From Acanthosepion esculentum (Eukaryota > Mollusca > Cephalopoda > Sepiida > Sepiidae): a stretch of 64,000 nucleotides of DNA. Below the pieces are notes generated by a model. That model saw only the letters and a program-made list of their open reading frames with translations, had not been told where the DNA came from and ran no database searches. Of the stretch, positions 32,338-45,206 are shown piece by piece (position 1 is the first letter of the stretch; each line of letters begins with the position of its first letter). Location: positions 43,934,435-43,998,434 of the forward strand of contig OZ038508.1 of NCBI GenBank assembly GCA_964036315.1. The letters are read 5' to 3'. Both the position numbers and the translations under genes were made by a program.

Positions 32338-33265
32338 CCAAACGGTGAAACGAAAAATGATAAATGAAAACTGAAATGAACTTATACTCTTTTTACGGGT
32401 AGTATGAAGTTTATGTAATTTAACAGAGGGGATAATAAGGTGTAGTGTGAGAGACATGATCGAATTTAAAGAGGGTTTATTTTAATATTTCTATCTATCA
32501 TACTTAGTATTAAGGTAGGAGGGGCAGACATTGATCTATTTAATCGGTTTACTTAACGCAAGTGATCGCCTTCAATCATTACTCCATCTTAATTGAAGAC
32601 CAAAACTTTAACTTAGTAAGATTACCCATCTAAAAATAGTCTTAAATTACATTCATAAATTAGACTCAAACTGATAGAGATATTGCCTTAACAATCATTT
32701 ACGATATTGAAAGATTAATATAAGTAAACTGTTATAATTTAAATAATTAGTTTTAATGTACTTTCTATGAATGTATTTTTAAATATATTATTTAAATAAT
32801 ATTAAATCCCTAAATTATTTGTTAAAAGAGTTAGAATTTTAGATTGCTAGCAAATATCAATTTAATTTCTTCGGTGATTTTAAAAATTAAATTACTATCA
32901 AACATAAAAATATTTTTTACATAAATTTCTAAAGTTATTTCTCCAACTGTCGCTTAGCAAACCTTAATGACAGCTTCTTTCTCTCTACTTCCCCCTCCCT
33001 TCTTTGTTTCTCTCTTCTCCCCCTTCCCTCTATCTATATCATTTCCGTTAAGTTAACCGATTAAATAGGTCAATGTGTTCCCCCCTACCTTAACACTAAG
33101 CATGATAGATAGAAATATTAAAGTAAACCCTCTCTAAATTTGATCATGTCTCTCACACTACATCTCATTACCCGCTCTGTTAAATTACATAAACTTCATA
33201 CTACCCGTCAAAAGTGTATAAGTTCATTTAAATTTCATTTATCATTTTTCGTTTCACCGTTTGCA
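32338..33265. mobile_element. Foldback element with about 217-bp inverted arms
   Basis: Arms 32338-32555 and 33049-33265 are reverse complements at high identity; outer ends start TTCCAAACGGTGAAACG and TTGCAAACGGTGAAACG. The arms include AATTTAACAGAG and a TTAATATTTCTATCTATCAT segment. The interior of about 490 bp is very AT-rich and does not code. This is a long-arm, non-autonomous DNA element. Confidence 0.85.
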
Positions 33266-33351
33266 AGTGGAGTCTGATGAGCCAGTGTCCTTTAATAAAG
33301 GGCTTCGCGAAATAAATTATTACATGGAGCCTTAAAGTGGTCTGTTTTTAC

Positions 33352-33354
<3 letters not shown>

Positions 33355-33413
<59 letters not shown>
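33355..33413. repeat. (TA)n microsatellite
   Basis: Pure TA run. Confidence 0.95.
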
Positions 33414-33415
<2 letters not shown>

Positions 33416-33970
33416 CAAGATGTTTATAGACTATTTTTCTACTGGCTAACGTTACCAATCGAAAGAAAACAATATTCTGTAAAAATAACAGATAATTTCT
33501 TTAAGAAGGGAAAAAAGACATATTCATAAGTTGCCAAATGAATACGAGTACTAATCGATTAAAGCTTTTCAAGTAACATTCGAGTAAACACCAAAAAATA
33601 TCCCTTCTAAATACGGTGTTGTGTGTGCACCGACCAGGTATGTTTGTGTCAGTAACTGCAAGCACCTGCTCATGTGTGCACGCTAAGAAAATGAGGAGGA
33701 CCGATTTGAAATGGATATAACATCGATATAAATATGAACTTGGTCACGAGAAGCGGTGTTTCTGGTTCAACAAAAGCGATATTTTCGTGACAGATATTTG
33801 CTACGACCAAGTAAGTGTATAACAGCTTAGATTGTAAAATATAAGCCAAAATCTGACATACACATGTGATTATTTCTGTGCGTGTAAATATTATCAGAAT
33901 ATATTTGGTATAAGACCAAGAGATATTGATAAAAATTTCCAGGACATTCTGATATTGATATGATAGATAC
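33414..33970. other. No gene recognised
   Basis: Minus-strand open frames at 33670-34094 have no recognised motif and overlap a LINE relic at their start. Confidence 0.4.
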
Positions 33971-33989
33971 ACCATGAGATTTTCTTGCT

Positions 33990-34190
33990 ATAATATCGGT
34001 TTGTATTCTGTTCTATCGTGTGAATTGAATAGCAAAACACGTTTCCAAAAACTAAACAAGCTATTAAGAGATAGGAAAATCTGGTTAGAAACAAATAAAA
34101 TATTGTTCAACTACTGTGCAATATTAATCTTCATCTATGGCAACATATTCTGGACAATCTCCTCACAAATGATAGTAATAATAACGGTAT
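33990..34190 (+). mobile_element. RTE-like LINE relic
   Basis: Reads TRFQKLNKLLRDRKIWLETN, then NKILFNYCAILIFIYG and FWTISSQM, the segment after the palm in the order of the 2195-2850 copy. Open for about 75 residues but without start or end of a domain. Confidence 0.75.
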
Positions 34191-34390
34191 TATTAGCTGT
34201 TTCCGCATAAGGAAAGAGTCGCCTATCGTTGATAGCCTTTCGGTTGAAATTTATAATCATCTATGGCATCATATTCTGGGCAATCTCCTCACAAATGATA
34301 GTAATGATAACGGTATTATTAGCTGTTTCCGTATAAGGAAACATTCACCAATCGTTGATAGGCTTTCGGTTGAAATTTATAAAATCTTTG
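34129..34390. repeat. 126-bp tandem duplication
   Basis: ATCTATGGCAACATATTCTG at 34133 recurs with few changes at 34259. The copy extends through GTTGATAGSCTTTCGGTTGA. It duplicates the end of the RTE-like relic plus flanking DNA. Confidence 0.85.
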
Positions 34391-34855
34391 TTTTGAATTT
34401 TTTTTTTTTTTTTTTTTGTAAAATAGGATTCGGAGGTCGAGTAGATGTTATCTCTCTTTCCAGTATTAATAGGCCGGGTGTCCATCCTAATTAGTTATTT
34501 GAAATAATGCGGATGTCAACATCATGATTATGTCATTATTTTCATTTCATTATGCATTTTAGCTCTTGTTGCTGTTGAAAGTTTTCAAGTGATGTTCATT
34601 CCGTTATTTGGTACAGTTCTTTGTGAATCAGTCTTCCCCAGGATACAATTTTTAAAAAAAAGTGTCGTCTTCGGCAAGAACCATAGTTTTCGATCACTCA
34701 AGGCCGTTTTTGAGCAATGATCTTACAAAACCGGTTTTATACAGCTGACTATTTAGATATTTGTGAGAGGGTTTGACGCCATGCAAGGCACCCATATGAA
34801 TATGAAAGTCTCGATTTGACGAGCTTTTATTCAAAATCAGTATCACACCGTGGTG
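34391..34855. other. No feature recognised
   Basis: A T run at 34398-34420; nothing else supported. Confidence 0.4.
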
Positions 34856-34856
34856 G

Positions 34857-36960
34857 TATTAAAATTATAATCGGTACCACCTCATGGATGGTGTTCTCAG
34901 GTTAATGTTTTGGTTTTGTTACAATTCCTGGTGTTGGGAGAAACTACATGTACCTCGTCCTGGGTAAGACGATAACCTACATCCTCGTCCTGAGTAAGAC
35001 GATAACCTATATCCTCGTCGTGAGTAAGACAATAAAATACATCCTCGTCCTGGGTAAAACAATAACCTACATCCTCGTCCTGAGTAAGACGATAACCTAC
35101 ATCCTCGTCGTGAGTAAGACAATAAAGAACATCCTCGTCCTGGGTAAAACGATATCCTACATCCTCGTCCTGAGTAAGACGATAACCTACATCCTCGTCG
35201 TGAGTAAGACAATAAACTACATCCTCGTCCTGGGTAAAACGATAACCTACATCCTCGTCCTGGGTAAGACGATAAACTGCATCCTCGTCATGGGTAAGAC
35301 GATAAACTACATCCTCGTCCTGAGTAAGACGATAACCTACATCCTCGTCCTGAGTAAGACGATAACCTACATCCTCGTCGTGAGTAAGACAATAAACTAC
35401 ATCCTCGTCCTGGGTAAAACAATAACCTACATCCTCGTCCTGAGTAAGACGATAACCTACATCCTCGTTCTGAGTAAGACAATAAAGAACATCCTCGTCC
35501 TGGGTAAAACGATAACCTACATCCTCGTCCTAGGTAAGACGATAAACTGCATCCTCGTCCTGAGTAAGACGATAACCTACATCCTCGTCCTGGGTAAGAC
35601 GATAAACTACATACTCGTCCTGATTAAGGCGATAACCTATATCTCGTTCTTGGTAAGACGATAACCTACATCCTCGACTGGGTAAAACGATAACCCATAT
35701 CCTCGTCCTGAGTAAGACGATAACCTACATCCTCGTCGTGAGTAAGACAATAAACAACATCCTCGTCCTGGGTAAAACGATAACCTACGTCCTCGTCCTG
35801 GGTAAGACGATAAACTGCATCCTCGTCCTGAGTAAGACGATAACCTACATCCTCGTCCAGGGTAAGACGATAACGTACATCCTCGTCCTGAGTAAGACGA
35901 TAACCTACATCCTTGTCCTGAGTAAGACGATAAACTACATCCTCTTCCTGGGCTAAACGATAACCCACATCCTCGTCCTGGGTAAGACGATAACCTACAT
36001 CTTCGTTGTGAGTAAGACAATAAACTAAATCCTCGTCCTGGGTAAAACGATAATCCACATCCTCGTCCTGGGTAAAACGATAACCCACATCCTCGTCCTG
36101 GGTAAGACGATAACCTACATCCTCGTCGTGAGTAAGACAATAAAGAACATCCTCGTCCTGAGTAAAACGATAACCTACATCCTCGTCCTGAGTAAGACGA
36201 TAACCTACATCCTCTTCGTGAGTAAGACAATAAAGAACATCCTCGTCCTGGGTAAAACGATAACCTACATCCTCGTCCTGGGTAAGACGATAAACTACAT
36301 CCTCGTCCTGGGTAAGACGATAAACTGCATTCTCGTCCTGAGTAAGACGATAACCTACATCCTCGTCCTGAGTAAGACGATAAAGAACATCCTCGTCCTA
36401 GGTAAAACGATAACCCACATCCTCGTCCTGGGTAAGACGATAACCTACATCCTCGTCCTGGGTAAGACGACAACCTACATCCTCGTCCTGAGTAAGACGA
36501 TAACCTACATCCTCGTCCTGAGTAAGACAATAACCTACATCCTCGTCCTGAGTAAGACGATAACCTACATCCTCGTCCTGAGTAAGACGATAACCTACAT
36601 CCTCGTCCTGGGTAAGACGATAAACTACATCCTCGTCCTGGGTAAGACGATAAACTACATGTAACAACAAGGCCTCTGATCTGGAGCCATAGAGGATCGT
36701 GGGACCACCTCTTAATTGCTGGTGTTCCCAGGTCCACTCTGACACGGGGTGAGTTAGTAGCAACTTTTAGAAACCTAGCTATGAGCAAATAGTTAACCAC
36801 AAAACTGAGGTCAAAGCACTAAAAAAATATTACCAGCAATAGATTTTTGAAAGAAAATATTACAAGCAATAAAATCTTGTCGGCATTAAATAACCCATTG
36901 AAGTTAATAAGTCGAAAAATAAAACAAACCAAACCTACATGATCCGCAGTTTATTCTATG
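34857..36960 (-). repeat. Dispersed repeat R1 carrying an expanded minisatellite
   Basis: The right part (36661-36960) reads on the minus strand in R1 order: the GGCATTAAATAACC and ATTGCTGG/CAGCAAT words, then ACCTGGGAACACCAGCAATT, then AGAGGCCTTGTTGTTAC. The R1 tail then runs into the 30-bp array. A similar partial R1 text (ACCACCTCATGGATGGTGTT) lies at the left edge, 34880. The R1 copy at 50045 has only about one 30-bp unit at the same place. Confidence 0.65.
34957..36660. repeat. 30-bp minisatellite, about 57 units
   Basis: Unit form TAAGACGATAACCTACATCC plus TCGTCCTGAG, with alternating variants (CTGGG/GTGAG, ACCTAC/AAGAAC/AACTGC) in a higher-order order of roughly three to four units. 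Because 30 is a multiple of three, most frames stay open on both strands. They give false proteins such as SKTITYILVL repeats (plus) or YRLTQDEDVG repeats (minus). Confidence 0.95.
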
Positions 36961-37029
36961 TTCAATTTTCGTATCTCCAGTACTTCATTTGCTCTAACTC
37001 ATCCATACCGCTAATTATTTGAAGTGTTT

Positions 37030-37240
37030 TGTACTTACTAATTGCATAGGGAAAGTCGTGAAGCAAGAGAATTGGGTTCTACACATGGATTCTTAGCATA
37101 CCAATCAAAAATAGAGTTGTTAAACAATATCGGAGATAGCCAGATGAAATATCTTTGGGGGCATGATGATGAAAGATATCCAGGAAAATTGAACTGTGTA
37201 AGGATATAGTGAAGACACTTGGGAGTAACCTAACTTACTA
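37030..37240 (+). mobile_element. Degraded RTE-like LINE relic (uncertain)
   Basis: TGGGTTCTACACATGGATTC and GGGGGCATGATGATGAAAGA resemble the WFYRRIL and GHIMRK segments; very decayed. Confidence 0.35.
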
Positions 37241-37289
37241 ATATCTGTAATTGAAATCTTGATTTAATTGTGAATTTATTAAAATAATC

Positions 37290-37580
37290 TATAACTTATA
37301 GAGGGTACAAGCCGCCTCAAAAGTGACAGAAATTCTGCATATTCACAAAAACAGAAATGGTATAAGGCAAGGATGTACCTTCTCACCAGACTATTTCAAG
37401 TTTTACATTGAAGGAATCCTTAGAACATTAGAAAACCACAATCTTATCAATATAACATATACTGTTGACATAGTGCTGATAGCAGGCAAAGAAAATAAAT
37501 TACACATACTCCCACAGAAGTTAGTAAAGTATTAAGCGTAATTTGTATGAAGACAGAATCTATGGTTGCCAGAAAACAAG
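37290..37580 (+). mobile_element. RTE-like LINE reverse transcriptase palm fragment
   Basis: Reads NGIRQGCTFSPDYFKFYIEG, then ILRTLENHN and YTVDIVLIAGKENKLH. The first is the RT motif with RQGC-SP. The second corresponds to the YADD box but with the first Asp lost (YTVD), so it is catalytically dead. It continues to ESMVARKQG, the CMVVSRKK segment. A second RTE-like piece begins at 37798 after an R1 insertion. Confidence 0.8.
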
Positions 37581-37581
37581 G

Positions 37582-37797
37582 TTTGGTTTGGCTTGTTTTG
37601 ACTTACGGCATATCAGCTTCAATGATTTATTTAATGCCGACAATTTTTATTGCTGGTAATATTTTTTTTCTTCAAAAATCTATTTCTGGTAATATTGTTT
37701 TCCAAAATGTATAGCAGGTAATATTTTCTCTTCAGAAATATATTTCTGGTAATAGTTATTTTCCCAAGATGTATAGCAGGTAATATTTTTTCTTCAA
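37582..37797 (+). repeat. Repeat family R1, head and internal repeats
   Basis: Starts GTTTGGTTTGGCTTG and CTTACGGCATATCAGCTTCA, then ATTTAATGCCGACAA and several CTGGTAATATT/AGCAGGTAATATT units with a 60-bp period. It sits between two RTE-like pieces and may be an insertion into a LINE. Confidence 0.65.
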
Positions 37798-38065
37798 GAG
37801 AGAAGGGAAACAAAGAGGAAACTTATACTTAACATCAGTAAGAAGCAGCTGAAATTTCTGAGGCTAGTAATTAGAAAAGAGGGCTTGGAAACACTGATAT
37901 TCACAGGACGGAAAGAAGGAAAGAGGGACGTAGGAAAGCAACGTGTGACATAATTGGGCTGGAGAAAATAAATGGCAGAAGAGGGTCTGGGCGAAATGAC
38001 AAAAATCAAAACTTATTAAGAGCTACAAGTAACAGGAAGTAGTGTACGGCCATGATCGCCTACCT
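37798..38065 (+). mobile_element. RTE-like LINE C-terminal relic
   Basis: KRKLILNISKKQLKFLRLVI, GLETLIFTG and EGLGEMTKIKTY-like text in the RTE order, then ATGATCGCCTACCTCCAGAA (MIAYLQK) and GGGACACGG. Confidence 0.7.
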
Positions 38066-38094
38066 CCAGAAGGGACACGGCTCACTAAAGAAGA

Positions 38095-38345
38095 AAATAC
38101 TGAAAACCAGAAAAAAATGAGACAACTGAATGTTCTTTGACACATAATGCGGACGGTGGGCTTGGCGAATTTGACGGGCAAATAAGGACAGAGGGAAGCA
38201 ACGGGCCACCTACCCTTGCAGCTTTTGTGAATAGATGACAGAAGGTGTGTTGGGTGGGATGGCAAAAGGACAACGTTACTAAGAGCTAATTTGGAGAGAG
38301 CTGTAATTTTCCGCGTCCAGTAGGAACGTAGCATATATAAGAAGT
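38095..38345 (+). mobile_element. RTE-like LINE C-terminal relic, second tandem copy
   Basis: RQLNVL-HIMRTVGLANLTGK words, then VLGGMAKGQRY and RANLER, repeating the segment of the preceding fragment. Two C-termini in a row suggest duplication or two insertions. Confidence 0.6.
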
Positions 38346-38745
38346 GTCGATGACTACTGGTAACACAAGAGGCCATAATCCTCTCAGTATCCGACATTTG
38401 TACTTAATGACCAAATATTTTCAGTTTCTAATACATACAAAAATCTATAATATATTTTTAAAAATTGTCACCTGAAGAAATTTAACGTAAAAATTTAGAC
38501 TCAATGACAGACGCCCGTTTTATTGTCAACATAACGAAAAACGGATACTTTGTATAATGTTTGGGTAGATATGCGAATGTATAACGTTTTCTCTGTGTAT
38601 TCGAATTTTAATTCAATATGACGTATAAACGAGATTATGTTGGAATATTACTGATTTATTTAATTAATTTTATCTAATCTAATTAACTTTTAATGTTCAA
38701 GGTTATTTTTTATCAGAGGCAAGGAGAATTTTATCGGTGCGAAAT
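38346..38745. other. No feature recognised
   Basis: AT-rich DNA. Confidence 0.4.
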
Positions 38746-38754
38746 TACAATAAA

Positions 38755-39070
38755 TCATGTTTGTTCTGGTTTTCAATTTGAAATTCTTCTTCTTTGTCTT
38801 CTTCTTTGTCTTTTTCCTTGTCTTCTTTGTCTTCTTTCTTCTATACACTTTCTATTCAGATTTTACCTCCTGGTTCTTCTTCATTACCTTTTTTTCCATT
38901 TTAATTTTCTTTACTTCTTTTCTATTTTTTTTTTTAATTTTCTGGATTCTCATCCAAATGGCTCTTCGTCCTCTGCCCTCACTTTTATTATTTTTTGGCA
39001 ATTATTTTTCACCCCTTAGTCCCACATCCTTTATTTCTCAAATTACTTTTATCTTACTCCGCCCAATATT

Positions 39071-39114
<44 letters not shown>

Positions 39115-39465
39115 TTTCCCGACACGTTTTACTTCAGCACTATCTTCTTTCTTTACACATCTACATTCTTCTTCTTCTTCTTCTTCTTCTTCTTCTTCTT
39201 CTTCTTCTTCTTCTTCTTTTTCTTCTTCTTCTTCTTCTTCTTCTTCTTCTTCTTCTTCTTCTTCTTCTTCTCCCCCTCATCCTCCTTCTTTATTAATTCA
39301 TTTTCTTCATCTTTCATCTTCATCATCTAATTTTTCTTCTTATCATATATTTCTTTGTCTTCTAATTCATGATCATTATCATGTTATTCTTTTTTCTTTT
39401 TCTCCTACATTATACATTTCTCCTTAAACAATTCTTGTTTATTTCCTTCACATTCTTCATTTCTT
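38755..39465. repeat. Pyrimidine-rich block with (TTTC)n and (TTC)n
   Basis: TTTC run at 39070-39115 and TTC run at 39166-39271. Surrounding sequence is strongly pyrimidine-biased. Its translations are poly-Phe/Leu/Ser and not a membrane protein. Confidence 0.9.
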
Positions 39466-40061
<596 letters not shown>

Positions 40062-40204
40062 CATATATAAATATATATTTATTTTTAACGATAATTCTTT
40101 AATCAAATTTATTTATAAGAAACAGCATTTTAATGATTCTAAAAATTAAGAAATGTAATTGACTTTTCTTTTTCATGCCCTCAACGTACACACTCACATA
40201 CTCA

Positions 40205-40214
40205 CATCTCTCTC

Positions 40215-40255
<41 letters not shown>

Positions 40256-40256
40256 A

Positions 40257-40336
<80 letters not shown>

Positions 40337-40426
40337 TGCATGTATGTATGTATCTAGCTATATCTACATCTATATCTATCTATCTATCTGCATATATATG
40401 TGTATCGGTCTCCGTCTCTCTATCTA

Positions 40427-40497
<71 letters not shown>

Positions 40498-40596
40498 GCA
40501 TGTATGTATGTATCTAGCTATATCTACATCTATATCTATCTATCTATCTGCATATATATGTGTATCGGTCTCCGTCTCTCTATCTATCTATCTATC

Positions 40597-40665
<69 letters not shown>
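40205..40665. repeat. Composite tandem repeat, about 161-bp unit containing TA microsatellite
   Basis: The block with CACATGCATGTATGTATGTA, TCTAGCTATATCTACATCTA, GCATATATATGTGTATCGGT, CTCCGTCTCTC and a TA tract occurs twice (CACATGCATG at 40332 and 40493). A third, partial version is at 39957. Microsatellites are duplicated as part of the unit. Confidence 0.9.
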
Positions 40666-40667
<2 letters not shown>

Positions 40668-40900
40668 GCGTGCGTTGTTTGTGTGTGTGAGTGTGTACAC
40701 CGTTCAACTACCGTATTACTAGTGTATTAAATAGGTTGTCAAAGCAAGCTACTGTTTTGTAAAAAATATACTGTTCCTCTGCGCCTTCGGATTTTTTTGG
40801 CAAATTTTCCTTCGCCTGTTACGGCACTACCCAGATTGTTAAATTTCTATAACTGCTTGAATTTGTATACGTAACTTGTTTTTTTTTTTTACTCATTTCA
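40666..40900. other. No feature recognised
   Basis: Short unique AT-rich stretch. Confidence 0.35.
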
Positions 40901-40902
40901 CT

Positions 40903-41030
40903 CCAAGCAAGGCGATAAAGTCACAAAGAGGCAAAAATTAAATGAATGTGCAAGAAGACGTAGAGAAAAAACAATTTAATAGAGGACAATAAAAGAAGAG
41001 GTATTTAGGGGACATTATATAACGATTAAC
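40903..41030 (-). mobile_element. CR1-like LINE 3' terminus
   Basis: CATTTCACTCCAAGCAAGGC is the complement of the LINE 3' end also seen at 19695, 44407 and 57470. Confidence 0.5.
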
Positions 41031-41074
41031 TTTTTGTTAAATTGTTAAAGATCAAAACGGATTGCAAAGAAAAG

Positions 41075-41340
41075 AAGCCGGAAGATAGTTTACCTTGTCA
41101 GAAGTGCGAGAGAAAACATTGTTAGCAGAGAACGTATTGCTACGTCTAGCATTATGGAACAAGATCCCGCGAATAGTTCAGCGATCACTACAATCTTAAG
41201 CACTTTAAAGCGAAGGTCAACTGTTATCTATCCTGCATATTCTCATAAGATGCACCTTGTGGTCCATCCCTCTATGAACGTAAAACAATCTGACTTAAAA
41301 TCCCTCTAATTTGAGTGGCTCTTGACCGTTGTATTGGATG
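41075..41340 (+). mobile_element. CR1-like LINE C-terminal fragment
   Basis: Reads RLALWNKIPR (for RTA-LWNSLP) and, after a frameshift, DHYNLKHFKAKVNCYLS, the family C-terminal segment also found at 57735 (minus) and 63820. Confidence 0.65.
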
Positions 41341-41432
41341 AATAATAGTAAAAAAATAATACATTTTTGTCTAATTTTTAATTAGAGAAACTTATATTTC
41401 TGTCAGAATTTCTGTGATGAGAATTTATAATT

Positions 41433-41515
41433 GTTACATTTACACTCAGACTATTTTCCTCATCTTGTTGTTATCACAACAAAGATGAGGAAAATAGTCC
41501 AAGTTTACATAATAT
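41433..41515. repeat. P1 repeat arranged as a near-perfect palindrome
   Basis: TCAGACTATTTTCCTCATCT and its reverse complement AGATGAGGAAAATAGTCC surround an 8-bp centre. Arms are about 35 bp and derive from the P1 unit (GACAAAGATGAGGACAATAG). Confidence 0.75.
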
Positions 41516-41549
41516 AAACAGCAAAGATACAAATGTACTGGCTAATCTT

Positions 41550-41870
41550 AAATAATCTTATACCATAAGCTAGAGCTACTTGAACGAGGTTGTATATGTT
41601 AGCGATGATGGCTCTCCACAATTTCCTGTCCTTTGTAGATCTTAATAACATTTGTCTTTTTGCCTTCTCCATGAAACCTTGCTCCGCCAACCATTCATTC
41701 AAGCTCGCCACGTAGGTTATGCATTGTTTTTTTTTCTGACTTTCTTACATTCACTCTTTCGTGTAAGTATCAAATTTTCCAAACCGCCTTTCCTCATTAT
41801 GTAGCCTAGATACTTCAGCTGTCTCTTCCTGATGTAATTGTTCATTTTTTTCCATTATCTCTAGAATCGA
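41550..41870 (-). mobile_element. RTE-like LINE C-terminal relic
   Basis: The minus strand reads NEWLAEQGFMEKAKRQMLL then RSTKDRKLWRAIIAN, a clear family end. A more degraded LKYLGYIMRKGGL segment lies upstream (about 41790-41830). Confidence 0.75.
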
Positions 41871-43022
41871 GAACAAATGCTGAATTTTCTATTAGAAACA
41901 CCGTAAAAATCGAAAAATAACGCCATCTCAATAATCCATTGTTTAATTATAACCATATGCTCCTAAATTGGTTGGGTTATTATGTATTATCTAAGCTGTA
42001 TATCGGAAACAAACATATATACAATATTATAGGCCTAGTATAATATAGATAAAAATAACATATGTTTATTAAATATATTAGCGATTTTGGTATCTTCTAT
42101 TCGCTAGAAATCTTTGTTACTGATCCTCAGTTAAGCTCAGCAAGATAATTCATGTCATCATTTGTCTTCCCTCGACTTCTTTCATTGCTCTTTAACCGAG
42201 TTGAAAGGCAAGTGCGTACAGAAGTTGTATTATGTGCTTCTTGACGCGTTAGGCGTCCGGTAGTTTTCGGACGGCAGTTGAAGCGGACCGAGGAGCAACA
42301 TTTTTCCTGTATTCGACAAAACGATAGTTCATCCTTCCGGCCACTCAGTATTCTTCCGTTCCGTTTTCTGTTTTGCTATAATTTGGCATTCATTCTCTTT
42401 CTTTCTGTTTTTTCTTATTTTCTGCTTCTTTCAATCTTCTTTCAATCCCGATCTCTCCATTTTGTTTCTCATCTCTACTGGGAAAAAAAATCATCTTGCA
42501 ATTTCACGTCTTCAAAATCGTGATGGACACCACGTGCGAATCAAATGAAACCTGCTAAGATTTCAATAGAACTTTCTACATGGGATCTTCTTTTGATTCC
42601 ATAAACATTTCACAGTTGCACACTCACCTTAATTGTTTCAATGAAAAGGCATTTTTATTTTAATATGCGAGGTTATTTTTATTATTGTCCAATGATCCTT
42701 CCGGATTAGTCATGTCTTTATGGTTATTTTCGTTTCAACTCTGTTTTTTTTTAGGTAATCAAATTCTATCATTAAATAATCATCTTTTAAATCTAATTTT
42801 TTGTATCGTAAGGGGTACTGAAACAATCTGATGCCATTATTAATCAATGATCGTTTTGAAGGTGCAGCCTCGTTATGAATGTTTTTATCAATTCTTTTCG
42901 GAGACGATAGATTTCTATTATGAAATAAGTTAGATATCTTGAGTTGATATTATTACAGATAATTCATATCTTCGTTAAATCTGGTCACACGTTTTTTAAT
43001 AGGATCTGTGATTATTATTATA
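41871..43022. other. No gene recognised (1.1 kb)
   Basis: Contains GGCGTCCGGTAGTTTTCGGACGG, a small hairpin near 42250. The open frame at 42278-42523 is pyrimidine-biased and lacks motifs. No repeats identified. Confidence 0.4.
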
Positions 43023-43024
43023 AA

Positions 43025-43095
43025 GGGTGTTTCATTAAGACGGACTATATATAAGGGTGTTTCATTAAGAGGGATCAAAGTTAGCAGGAAATAAA
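43025..43095. mobile_element. Two tandem transposon-end sequences
   Basis: AAGGGTGTTTCATTAAGACG at 43026 and AAGGGTGTTTCATTAAGAGG at 43053 lie 27 bp apart, the second after TATATA. They look like left ends of a TA-inserting mariner-type element, one inserted beside another. No right end or transposase was identified. Confidence 0.5.
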
Positions 43096-43466
43096 TCATT
43101 GTTATTGGTGAAAATTTATTTATTTCTATATTGAATCATGTTATTTAAGTCATGGCAATTACGTGCGAAAAATAATATCGCCCAAATATCCGCCAAATCT
43201 GAAAGAAAAAATAATCATTAGACGCTTAAACTTACTTCACGTTTAAAAAAGGTCCAAGTTTTTCGTACAAACTTTTACAACGATTTTGTATAACTCCCTA
43301 TTTAATCAGCAAATATTTAAATACAATATCAATCGCTATCTATCGTCCTCCCGATTACGCTTTTCTTCTCTTCCCCCTCATTATTAATGCTTATATTCCT
43401 AATTCTTATAGATCCACTAACCTCTTGTTTCTTAATGGCTTCAATGATTTGCATGGGGCAAAGAAA

Positions 43467-43468
<2 letters not shown>
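43096..43468. other. No feature recognised
   Basis: AT-rich sequence that could be interior of the element above. Confidence 0.35.
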
Positions 43469-44400
<932 letters not shown>

Positions 44401-44404
44401 TAAT

Positions 44405-44560
44405 TTAAATTTTAAATCATTTCACCCCAGGCAAGGCCGGAAAGCCTCTTGTTCGAAGGGGGTTACAGGGAGTGAAAGTGAAAGAGAAGACATAATATGG
44501 AGGGTAGAGGAAAGGACGGTACGTATTAGTGGCATTACAGCCTTGATTAGGGTTAAAATA
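44405..44560 (-). mobile_element. CR1-like LINE 3' terminus
   Basis: CATTTCACCCCAGGCAAGGC and GGTTACAGGGAGTGAAAGTG are shared with the LINE end at 19695. Confidence 0.55.
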
Positions 44561-44584
44561 TTAAAAAAACAAGCAAATTTAATT

Positions 44585-44765
44585 CCCCTATCTTGTAATT
44601 CTGAGTAACGTTTGTCTTTTTGCTGTCTCTCCCATCCAACCTTTCACCATCCATTCAAACAATGTAGTTAATGTTCATGCCCCCTTACCTCCTCTTTGTC
44701 CCCTTTGTAAATGTAAAATTTTCCAAGCCTTCCTTTATTATTAAGTTTCCAAAACTAAGAGCGTT
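44585..44765 (-). mobile_element. RTE-like LINE C-terminal relic
   Basis: On the minus strand a GLENFTF-like stretch is followed by MDGE and KKTNVTQN-like text, in the order of the RTE-like family end. Heavily decayed. Confidence 0.5.
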
Positions 44766-45204
44766 AAGGAAGATTATTTAAAGCTAATCTTCCACGCGGG
44801 GGGATATTGTCTGCCTCCCTGACTAGAAAATCAGCATTCGAAACGATACTTTGGTTTGAACACAAGCCTCTGACAGTGACGTGGAAATGCGTGAGAATTC
44901 CATCGGTGAAGATAGTTTAGGTACAACTTATATTTCTTTGAAACATGTATTGTTTAAAGCATACTTCGTACGTTTCCTTTAGATGGATATGGTTTTATCG
45001 GATGATATATTAGTAAAACTTTCAGGGTATATTTATATTTACATATTTGTTTACAAATAAATATACCATGAACGGGATTCAAGAAGACAGATGATATCAA
45101 TTGATGTTGTGTTTACATTTTTGTAGATTGTAGTTATCAGAGAATTAATTAAACGGAAATGAATTTTCACTCTTTGCCATAGATTTTCCTAAGAAGTATA
45201 TATA
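44766..45204. other. No feature recognised
   Basis: AT-rich DNA upstream of the mariner element. Confidence 0.4.
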
Positions 45205-45206
45205 TA

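Noticed and set aside
35637..36800. Long minus-strand open frame (387 codons) and plus-strand frame 34948-35664 (238 codons)
   Set aside because: Both are translations of the 30-bp minisatellite; a period divisible by three keeps frames open on both strands.
38757..39296. Hydrophobic Phe/Leu-rich frame resembling a membrane protein
   Set aside because: Translation of TTC and TTTC simple repeats; several frames of the same strand are open and all are low-complexity.
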